From: Pieris napi
Lineage: Eukaryota > Arthropoda > Insecta > Lepidoptera > Pieridae
Assembly (NCBI RefSeq): GCF_905475465.1
Contig: NC_062252.1
Location: 5,766,001 to 5,830,000, forward strand
Reading direction: 5' to 3'
Length of the DNA: 64,000 bases
In this document: positions 42,411 to 52,174 of the stretch, piece after piece
Position numbering within the stretch: position 1 is the first letter of the stretch
Layout of the letters: each line of letters opens with the position of its first letter
The notes under the pieces: model-generated
Told to the model about the DNA's origin: nothing
The model's input: only the letters and a program-made list of their open reading frames with translations
The model's database searches: none
Translations under genes and position numbers: made by a program

Positions 42411-42460
42411 GACCGCCCATCTGATTACAGAATGACCTTCCTGTAATCGGATGGGCGGTC
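42411..42460. repeat. 20-bp hairpin, GACCGCCCATC arms
   Basis: The arms 42411-42430 and 42441-42460 pair over 20 bp with one position that would be a G-U pair in RNA; the loop is 10 nt. No gene attached. Confidence 0.85.
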
Positions 42461-42464
42461 CAAG

Positions 42465-44520
42465 AAAATATCTAGTTAATTTATTAATTAATAATAATTG
42501 TTAATTTTGTGCTCCCAGTAGCTAGAGTGGCTATTGGTTTTTAATATATATGATCAGTTAAAGCAAAGTTTCCGTATATTGAAAAACTTATTAAGTAAAA
42601 ACACTACCACAGCATATGTTCCAACACACCGCATCGCCTGATATTTTGCCAATTTTCAAAGGCACTATGCCAAGAGGGTATCACCGGTCGCGTGATCAAT
42701 TGCATACAAAAACTTTACATACTATTCAGTTCGGAACTTAAATTAACCTTCAAGCTATAATAAAATATGTCTTATGCCCAGTTTTTGCATAATATCCAAA
42801 ATACTATTAATTGAAATGAGTCATAAACGAGGCGAGAACGTATCTAAATGAAATTGACGTAAAGTCTTACTAAAACGATTGTCACATCCAGGGGACTACA
42901 CAGGCTACAGTGAGAGCTAATATAGTTTGGTTTCTTATATTTTTCAGCTATAAAGGTGCTTAACTGACGGGTTTGGAATTTAATTTAATATAAGGATATA
43001 AAAGCTGGCAGCACATCTATGGACTCAGAGTATAAGTCCAACAATTCAACATCAACACATTTTATCACATCCTGCAATTCAATACATTTAGCTTTTTTAA
43101 AGCTAAAGTAAAACTTTAGTTTTAGTGTCCCTTCATATGCACATTCAATCCAATGTTACAATCCTTAGTTAAATCGGACGAGGCATACTAATTATCCGCT
43201 TATGACAGATATAAATGTTTTTTGATCGTCCAAGCAACTGAAGTCTTAGGACTACTAACTAAGAACTTTGAGTACAGACGTTAGTAATTAATTTACGTAA
43301 TTTCAATTTGGACGAAACATAAATTAAAAGGGAAACATATTTTGTGTTAATCTATAAAATCTAATTTTATTTATTCATGATACATGTCAAAATTAAATAA
43401 AGTTGGAAGTTATATACCATACATAACCATACGTTTACTACGACTGGGCGAGAAAAACTGACAAGAACATCTCCGTCACTCTTTATCTATTTATAGTTAT
43501 TATTTAAACTACATAATTAAAATGAATAAAATCCCTTTTGTATCACGCTTTGATGTTTTTTTTTCTACGAGCACCTACAATTAAAGTTAAATATGCCATT
43601 TTTAACATTGTAAACAGGTCACACTCAGTGTTGATGGAATATACAAATTGGATCTTGTATTCACATCATGTTTACACAGGAATGAATGATACGTTTTATG
43701 GTAACACGTGCGTAAATATTGAAATTTTTATTAAATATTCGCTTATTTATGAGATTATGGTTTAATATTTTGGAATACAATCATTTTTGACTTATTTTAG
43801 CTTCACCAGATTTGATATCACAATGCATGTTTGACCCCGGCGAAATTTTAACAATTTAAGTACCTTAGATTTATTTTTAAACTAGAAAGAATTTTTTTTT
43901 TATATTATTTATTTAGATAGTTTAGTTTTGTTACGTAGTTCTGCACTTCTTGCGCTTGCTTCTTATTTATTATTTTCATAAAAAGGTTGCCTTAAAGAGA
44001 TCGCTCAGACGCGATTTAGCCCGTTACTCTCGTTATGTAATTATTATAAATTGTACAGACTTTTGCTAGGAAGTGGTAAATAAAAAAATAACGAATATAA
44101 AAGTAGTTATAGGACGCTTACGCAATTTCGTAACGATATAGCAGTAACGATTTTGCAATCATCGGCTAGATATATCGGCGGCCTAAAACCTGGAGGGTGC
44201 GTGCAAAACAATATATATTTTGGCTTAAAAAGCTGATTAGAAAATAAATACTTAAAAAATCAGACGTATATACGACTACGTTAGGAGACTTAAACAAGTT
44301 ACTATAAATACATAAGCACATTTTAACTCTATTCCTTACACTATAGTATCTGCTATAGTAAAAATATAGTTGGATGCCTCGCTCTCGTCAATAAAAATCC
44401 ACTCAAGAGCTGCATTCAGTAAAAGTACTCCAACACGTAAGTAGCATTGAATGGAGATGTTTTAAAAAGAATTCCATTTCAATGAAAAATACGAGAAAAA
44501 TGGCTTTAATAATAATGAAG
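42465..44520. other. Intergenic, no gene seen
   Basis: A trace of the LINE tail (reverse, near 43440-43480, CTGACAAGAACATCTCCGTC) is the only repeat noticed. The 75-codon open frame at 43538 shows no domain or splice context. Confidence 0.5.
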
Positions 44521-44529
44521 AAAGCTATC

Positions 44530-44690
44530 AGTATTAGACTATTAGTTTGCGCGCTTTGTGATGGCGTGCGTTCGTACCGCGACTCGGCACCGCTGGATTT
44601 GCTAAGGTATCATGTCTTGTTTATATGGTGAAGAAAATCGCGACACACACATAAATAGAAGAAGGCTGATCACTTTCTTGCCTTTAAAGA
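44530..44690 (+). repeat. Strongly decayed SINE
   Basis: GATGGCGTGCGTTCGTACCG keeps a B-box trace, and GGTGAAGAAAATCGCGACAC keeps the middle block of the SINE family. The head is gone. Confidence 0.4.
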
Positions 44691-45337
44691 ATAAAACAAT
44701 TGGAAATCTCAGGCGGTTTGTAAAAGTTTCTAATATTTTAAGATAAAAAGATTTAATAGTATTGCATAAAAAAATCACTTTATAGACAGGCTACATAAAT
44801 ATAAAGTATATTTGCTTGAGGAGAGCTTTTATTGTGAGAAAAGTTTTCCCAGTCTCCCTGGAAACCGCACAGAACCCAATAAAACACATCTGATCCATTC
44901 AGTCTCCTTAATCGAATTTCGTCCAACTCTCTAGAGAATACCTAGACTGGGAGGATAAGTTAAAGCTTTTCATTTTAATTATGATTTCACATAGATAATC
45001 TACAATATTCTCGAGTGTAATTCTAAATAACAAAATACGATGAAGTAACTTTGATAAATAAACCCGATAAGTTGCGTTAGTACGATTTTATTTTGTTGGC
45101 AAGACCACATCTAAGCTTCCAAATGAAAACTATTGGACCAGTAATCGCGGCGTCCAGAATAATAAAGTGTTCGGATCTGCAAGGTAAAGATTTCAAACGT
45201 ACGTTTGTTATTGGCACGTATTACACAGAACATTTAAAAAAAAATAACATGTCGTTCCAATTTTAGTAATATTTATCTACTGACTCTTTTTAACACTAAA
45301 TAAGGATTTTTTATACATGTGTCTTGACTGAGACATC

Positions 45338-45558
45338 ATGGAACATTACGACCTTTTTTTATATTTATTGTTGGGAAATCAATTTACTGACCCCCGCAAC
45401 GGGGCAACGATTTAAAAGTGACGCAGAGAGTGTGGGAGTCAGTCCGTATTGTGCAATGGACACCTACCCACTAAAACCCAACAGCCCCATCTGTTCACTA
45501 TGGACGGGAGGCGCGGTAACAGTTTCCCTTAATCCGTGCCTATGGAACATTACGACCT
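45338..45558 (-). mobile_element. Short retroposed insert with 17-bp target duplication
   Basis: ATGGAACATTACGACCT occurs exactly at 45338-45354 and 45542-45558. Between them lie 187 bp beginning on + with TTTTTTATATTTATTG, the T-rich tail of a minus-strand retroposon. The body is GC-richer (GGCACGGATTAAGGGAAACT at its 5' end on minus, then GTTGCCCCGTTGCGGGGGTC). It is most likely the 3' end of a LINE; no coding part is left. Confidence 0.87.
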
Positions 45559-45559
45559 A

Positions 45560-47015
45560 GTCTAACTTAAAACTAATAAAGATATTTAACATAAGAAAGT
45601 GTCCAATTACACTACTTAAAGTCTATATTAAAGTGAAGACACTCTTTTCCTGTGTTAAATTTTTTCACATACATTAAGCACTTAAGACTAACTTGCGCTA
45701 ACACCAATTCACTAATTTAAATGGTTTTGTCCTTTTCAATCACCTCACTAGGCCCGTGGTGTCAAACAGTTGAATAGCCTAGTTGAATAGAATAGTTTGT
45801 TTTGGCTTTCTGTACTGTCTAAGTGTTTGTTTTATAATAGTATGTATGTTAGCTGTAAGATTACATATAATTAAATAAATAGCCTCGACATTCACGTGAT
45901 AGTGGAGACTGGAGGCACTGTGGGCAACAGCCGTCTTTTTTTATTATTGTGGCGACGTCCTCTACATTAAGATCCCGATGGGAATCGTTGTACGAATGTA
46001 GCAGTGAGCAAATTATAACTTTGATGACAATGGCTTAAAACGGAATATTTTCAGTGCTTACGTATGTGTTGTATCAAATATTTGTATGAAAAATATTCTT
46101 ATTAATTTTTCATGCAAACTGTTTTATTATTGTTTAATACTTTCACGGGATCTCTTGGTAAAATACTGATGCCACCCCTAATTTCTGAATTTGAGACTTA
46201 GTTTAGAGGTTTTTTGTGGGTATATTTAAATAGCGAGTTCCACATTTGGTGCGAAAGTACATTTCCCATGACAGAATCGTTTAATACTTTGTCGAATTAA
46301 TAATGATCAATTTGTATGTCGAAGTAAATATATATCCCGCAAATAAGGGCAAATATTCGTTACAAATTACTGTGAATTTCGCAGAAACGTAATTCGAAGT
46401 TTTCAGGAACTAGCGATTGGGAGCACTTGATTTGCCGAAGTAAATACAAAATTTCGTTTTACTAGGATAAAACATGAGAGAGTATTTTTAAAGATTTTCA
46501 AGGAAGAAGTTTCTAAATTTTATTTTTATTTTTCTCTTATTTATATTTTTTTGTTACATAAAATACTTAAAGGTATAGTCCAAGTTTCAATTTGATATGA
46601 TTTTTTAAATATTATTTAATGAATAGGTTATGCACAAGATAAGCGAGTTTATAAATAAAAGTACTACAGATCTCTCTTATTATATTTGCATAAGGTAAAT
46701 TCCGACATCTAAGTTTATTTCTGTTGATATATGTACTAATAATTCTTAGTTACAAAATTTGTATGAAATATAATTTTTTTATTTAAAATTTTCAGACTTA
46801 TAATGTGTGTAAGTATGAATCAAATTGTTTTGGTAATTTTATCGTTAACAATATAAGAATGAGGCTTAGCTTATTCGACCAATAAGATAAGCTTTGACAG
46901 TTTCTTATTCACAACATAACAAAGCAAAGGCACAAGAAAAGTGTTCCAAAAATTAAACCACCAAATTAAATAAAAGTGTATTTTAATGAATGTCAACATT
47001 AATTTAAGAAATAAA
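45560..47015. other. Intergenic, no gene seen
   Basis: AT-rich without recognised structure. Confidence 0.5.
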
Positions 47016-47019
47016 TTTT

Positions 47020-47105
47020 TATTTACTACCAGTTCCCAAGGGGTAGAGCGGACGAGAAGAATTGTCAAGAATCTTTCCGCCACTCAGTATAATCACCAAG
47101 TTTTA
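47020..47105 (-). mobile_element. LINE 3' tail fragment
   Basis: ACCAGTTCCCAAGGGGTAGA and CTTTCCGCCACTC on + are the reverse of the ACTGG..., CTCTAC and AGTGGCGGA blocks of the tail at 33310-33495. Confidence 0.55.
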
Positions 47106-47216
47106 GTATACTAGGAAATTGTAAGGCAATCATTACGCCATGCTTCACTTGTCATATTGACACAAAAAGTATTGGATTGGGTTTTAAATTACGACTTGAC
47201 AACACGCGTTTCCGGC

Positions 47217-47310
47217 AGAAAAAATCACTTGGAGGTGTTCCAATGAAGGTCCCCCGAGACTCCTGCATAATCAGTATCATCAAATTCGTGCCACGTCATT
47301 GAAAACACTT
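47217..47310 (-). repeat. Dispersed repeat, inverse copy of 41735-41825
   Basis: AAAATCACTTGGAGGTGTTC and GACTCCTGCATAATCAGTAT are the reverse complement of blocks at 41735-41825. Confidence 0.7.
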
Positions 47311-48007
47311 ACCAAAGTATTGATAATAATATCTCTATAGTCTATACTACTACATAATGTACACAACCACACAGTGGCGATAATTCTAATTATCTCCTTA
47401 TTAGAAAGATTTTTTTTTTTAACTTCTCTAGATAAAATAAAAATAATTTTCAAACTTATCCTACACTCAGATAAGCGGATCAATTTCTAAAGCAAACTTT
47501 GTTGTCGACTTTGTGATTACGTTACTTTGCTTAGAGCTACTTTGAAAGCACAATAAAACCACAAACATAATCTCCCTATATTTTCTCCAGTTTTGCATGA
47601 TAATAATATAAATATGTACTTTTGGACTGGTCTACATTAACTCTTTGTTTCTAGCTTAAGAAGAGAAGAGAAGATTGAGAGAAAAAGACACCACCGTAAT
47701 AAATTAGCTGATATCCGTTACAGAAGTTTTATTTCAATGAGTTGTACTCGTAAACCATAGACAAATATTATTGAAGTATATATTGTGATAAAATCTTCCC
47801 TTGTACTAGAATTTAGTATAATGGAATAATTCTCCGACATTATAAGACAATGTGGGCTGGAAGCCTGTGGTTATAGTGGTTTGTTCATTCGGCTTTTTCA
47901 GTAACAGAGATAATACGGGATGTCTGGAGTGTGTTGAGGCCTAGGTAAATAGTATGGGATACCTAAACTTTATTCGCATATCAAAGAGTCGCATTTGAAC
48001 AAATATA

Positions 48008-48228
48008 TCTTTATATATATAATTCTTCTGTGAGTGTGTATGTCACTGAACTTCTCTCAGACGACTGGACCGATTTTGATGAAATCTTTTGTGTGTGTTC
48101 AAGGGGATCTGGGAATGGTTTAGATTCACAAATCAGCCCGCCACATAGCGCTGCAGGCGCTACTTTCATACTTTGCTTTACTAATCGTTTGAAATATCAT
48201 GCAGGACAACGTCTGTCGGGTCCACTAG
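48008..48228 (+). mobile_element. Helitron, family 5 (short)
   Basis: It starts TCTTTATATATATAATTCTT after an A and ends CTGTCGGGTCCACTAG before a T, 221 bp. The inner ACTGGACCGATTTTGATGAA is the usual Helitron 5' subterminal motif. Confidence 0.82.
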
Positions 48229-48229
48229 T

Positions 48230-49095
48230 ATTATATATCTTTTAAAATACAAAAAGTACCTGGACAAAAAAAATATTATAAAATTAAAGCTTACCTTTTC
48301 ATTTTCATGTTCATTAAAAAGCTATTTAATCAAATCGTACTTAAAAAGATCTTTTAGGCTACAGATAATATAGGTACTTACTCTATGTATAAACACTATT
48401 GTCAAAAAAATATACATGCATATTGAAAGTTTCTATTGAATTCATACAAAAATTCTAGCACTGAATGTTGCACTAGTTTTGAACGAATAATTTGATCGCG
48501 GAATATCGTTGAATTTAATCCTTAAATCTGCTTTCCGAATTTGCAAGCGGTCGGGTAACTCAGTATTTCGGAGCCATTCACTTTATTACTAGTTATTACG
48601 AACCGCTGTGTATTTCCACAATGGCCTGAAACAGAGACACATTCGAAAAACGAAATGGATTTTATTTAACGTGTTTCATCGGAACATGTCTTTGGATAAA
48701 AAAAATCATTCCAATATTTAAAACCTTAAATGAATAAAAAGTCCTTTAATATAATATGAACTAAGCTCTTTCTAAAATTCAAATAAAAATTCATAGATTG
48801 AAAACAATGAGTATAGAAATTGAAGGATGATTATTAAATCGTATGGCATATACGAGTGTCAATTCAATTACGTAGTTCTGTGTATTACGCTTCTCCACAC
48901 ATTTGACAGGCGTATGTCAAGTGTCAAAGTGGTTTACAGCACCATCCAAGTGCCGTTTCCATGCACGTTCGGCTGATATTTGACAAGTGGAAATGACGTG
49001 TACATGGCACGATTGGACCGGATAGAGAACACTTATGAATATTGTCAGCCTGTGGGGATTATTTGATACAGAAAATAAAAATATGTCATAATAAA
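48230..49095. other. Intergenic, no gene seen
   Basis: AT-rich; nothing recognised. Confidence 0.5.
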
Positions 49096-49096
49096 A

Positions 49097-49373
49097 CAAA
49101 ATGCACTTTTTTTATGGCTCTGGCACGATTTGTGCATTAGCCAGCGTCAAGTATAGGATTTTTTAGAATTCGTGCTTGTCTTTAAAAATTCGACCGTGTC
49201 CTCCATGTACGGTTAACGGCACTCGCCCGGTACCGCACAACCCTCCCAAAGGCCGAGAACAAATTTAAATTAAATTAAAACTTGCCCTCGAACCGGGAAT
49301 CGAACCCGGTACCCCTCACCTAGCTGCCACTTAATAAGACCGCTAGGCTATGAGGCCCCCCAAAATGCACTTT
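49097..49373 (-). mobile_element. tRNA-derived SINE (second family), intact, 13-bp target duplication
   Basis: CAAAATGCACTTT at 49097-49109 and 49361-49373 brackets a minus-strand SINE of about 251 bp. On minus the head reads GGGGCCTCATAGCCTAGCGG (A box inside) and about 50 bp later GGTTCGATTCCCGGTTCGAG (B box). The tail ends in A at 49110-49113. It is not a tRNA gene: the variable middle is too long and there is no matching acceptor stem. Confidence 0.9.
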
Positions 49374-49806
49374 ATTGGTTACAAATTATTATTATAAATA
49401 ATGAATAATTCTTCCTTTATAAAGAAAAATGTTTAAGTGTTGCGTAGTTAAACGCCATTATAATCATAGTTTATAGAAAACCTTTTCTACAATCCTTAAA
49501 TACTTGTGTTTAAACTCTTGCAAATAAAGTCGTTTCTTGGATGTTTATTACTGTCAGAAGATCGGAAACTGGAAACACGATTTAGCGAGTTTTCTCGAAA
49601 TGAGAAATGATTACTTCATAGTATGCATTTAAATATAGTTCCACCAGGCGGATCGATTATATTACAACTGTAATATTGTATAATCACTTAAACTTGTATT
49701 TTTAATACTGACAATATACGTATATAAGATATATTATTAAGGATTTTTTAAAATGAATCACAAAATTGTTTCTCTGAAATACAAAGTTTTTATTTTATTC
49801 ATCACA

Positions 49807-50012
49807 TTTTATAATACAATGCACTTATGGTCTAACTATAACAATTATTCTCACCTGAAATGAAACGACATTTAATGTTCACTTATCCTTTAATCTTTAT
49901 TTTTATAATACAATGCACTTATGGTCTAACTATAACAATTATTCTCACCTGAAATGAAACGACATTTAATGTTCACTTATCCTTTAATCTTTCTTTTTAT
50001 AATACAATGCAC
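49807..50012. repeat. 94-bp tandem repeat, about 2.2 copies
   Basis: A unit beginning TTTTATAATACAATGCACTT repeats at 94-bp spacing (ATAATACAAT at 49811, 49905 and 49999). Copies 1 and 2 are essentially identical; the third is cut after about 20 bp. Identity suggests a recent duplication or an assembly artefact. Confidence 0.92.
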
Positions 50013-50701
50013 TAAATTAATCTGCACGTCATCCGCCATTTTATCGCGCGTCACCTACCAACTTTTACAGACAACTTGTAACGCGCCAAATTCACATGAA
50101 TGAAATATCATTTCATTATCCGTATATGTCAGGATATAATAATTCAAGTACGGCGTAAAGGTCATTCTCGTTTAAAAAATGTCTAGCTTCACCAAACCCA
50201 CTTCTATATATCTCAGGTTAAAAGCATAAATAATGAATTTTTAACAATTATATGAATATAAATAATACTTGTATGGATATAAACACGATTATCACGACTG
50301 TTGTATTAAAAAAAATATTTAAATGTTTATGCTTACTTATTTCTATCATCAATGTAGACAATGGTAACTGCGCAACGTGTTCGTTTTTAGAAGGATATTT
50401 TTGGTAAGACGTGCTCACGCGAAAATAAAGTCAATAAATTCTTATGACTTGCTGGAAACTGGCAGGGTCAGAGCCTTGAAATGTGGATGTATTAATGGGA
50501 ACGTCAAGCGGGCGCGAATCTATTTGAAATTTTGACTTATCTCGGGACAACAGTTAAAAGTTACATCGAAAGTGCATTATTATTTTATGTATTTACATTT
50601 ATACAACTAGTATTTACTTTTTTGATCGCTCTTTATTTCTGAAGGTCGTGTTCGACCTCTGCGCCTTTGATTGTTCTTATGTAATTTTTTTATCGATACT
50701 A

Positions 50702-50955
50702 GAAAATAGATTACGCCACTAACAGTGGGCGATATATTGTCTTGTGATCTTTTTGGTATGACTTACTTGACTTACTACTTACTACGAAGTTAAGTAAGTC
50801 AAGAAAATAGATTAGGTACGCCACTTACAGCGGCCGATAGATTGTCTTGTGATCTTTTTGGTATGACTTACTGGACTTACTACTTACTACGAAGTTAAGT
50901 AAGTCAAGAAAATAGATTACGCCAGCAGCTGATATATAGTCTTGTGATCTTTTAG
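50702..50955. repeat. 101-105-bp tandem repeat, 2.5 copies, with internal inverted repeat
   Basis: GAAAATAGATTA starts at 50702, 50803 and 50908. Each unit carries GTCTTGTGATCTTTTTGGTA and a foldback in which GACTTACTT pairs with AAGTAAGTC across CTACGAAG. Copy 2 has a 4-base insertion (GGTA) relative to copy 1. Confidence 0.9.
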
Positions 50956-50959
50956 ATGC

Positions 50960-52110
50960 GACCATAGACAAACTATGGCATCGTCCATACAGTGATAACC
51001 CGATCATTTTTACTTAGAACAGTTTTTATGACGATGTTTTAAAGCTTAATGCAAAGATGACTTAAGTTTATTCGTAGCAAAATAGCTTCAGTCCACGCTG
51101 CGCTCAAGTTGAAGTTACAGCCTTACGGTAAAGAACGTGACCGCGCTTATGTTCTTATGAATTTCACGAGCCTTTTATTGAACTGAATAATGGAGCCCTA
51201 CAAATGGAGTTGAACAAATATACAGGGTTATTTTACAAAGCTTTCGACAAAGACAAAGAAAACAGCGGTTTTATTTCCATCATGATTATATTTACTTAAA
51301 GGCTTTATTCAAATTTAGAATTTTATGTAAAATATAATATTATAAAAAATATGAACTTGGTTCTGAAATGTATTTAATTTCAATTTGTGCCACAGTCATA
51401 AGTTTGAAAAGTTTAACGTCCTTTGGGGTTTTTGAAGTTGTCTAAAAGCTGTCTAGAAATAAACTGCCCAAGTCTATTTGGAATAGAAAATAAGTTATCG
51501 AAACTAAAATTTAATGCAATTACAACGAAGCCACAAAAATCGTCATAAAATAGATCTTATTATAAAATCAAAGATAAGTTTATTTTAACATAACAAATAC
51601 CTGATTTTGTTGTTTTTTAATTTTACAAAAATTCACAGCACCTCAAAGTGACTGAAAAAATTATTTCATAATACGTACTTAGAAATGCAGCATGTGTCGT
51701 AGAAATGTTATAAAAGCTTTAAGTTCTTGTTGCAAGCTTTTAGTACTTTATTTTTGCTCTCACGTTATTTCATTGTAATCTCTCTGACGCTGGAGGAATC
51801 TTAAAATGGAATGAATTGTGAGAGTAGGATTTAAATTTACGTTATTTTGCTATGCATTTGGCATTGTATAGTCACAACACAAATGCATCATCTTAATAGA
51901 ATCTAGTATTCAGACTGTTATAAGTTACTCTATAAATAAACTTTAAATAATGTAATTAAGTAGTGGAACCGATATAGCCGCGAATTTTCAGTGACAATGC
52001 GACAATAACGTAAAATCGTTTCGCTGAAAGAGAGGGGAGAAACAAAGAGGTGGGTATTGGTTGTTTTGTAACTTTAAGTATTAGATTTTTGTACCTATTT
52101 CATATATTAG
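50960..52110. other. Intergenic, no gene seen
   Basis: AT-rich; would contain any promoter of the small gene starting at 52121, but no core element is distinct. Confidence 0.5.
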
Positions 52111-52120
52111 GTCCGTACAT

Positions 52121-52174
52121 ATGAAATTGGCGTATTTCGTACTGGCCACTTTAATCACGATGTTCTCCTCTTTG
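52121..52174 (+). CDS. Candidate secreted peptide, exon 1 (signal peptide)
   Basis: ATG, Lys-2, then an uninterrupted hydrophobic core and small residues before a GTAAGG donor. A TATATTAG just upstream (52103-52110) could be an acceptor, in which case a leader exon exists. Confidence 0.5.

Noticed and set aside
49285..49360. tRNA gene on the minus strand
   Set aside because: It is the head of a SINE bounded by a 13-bp target duplication.
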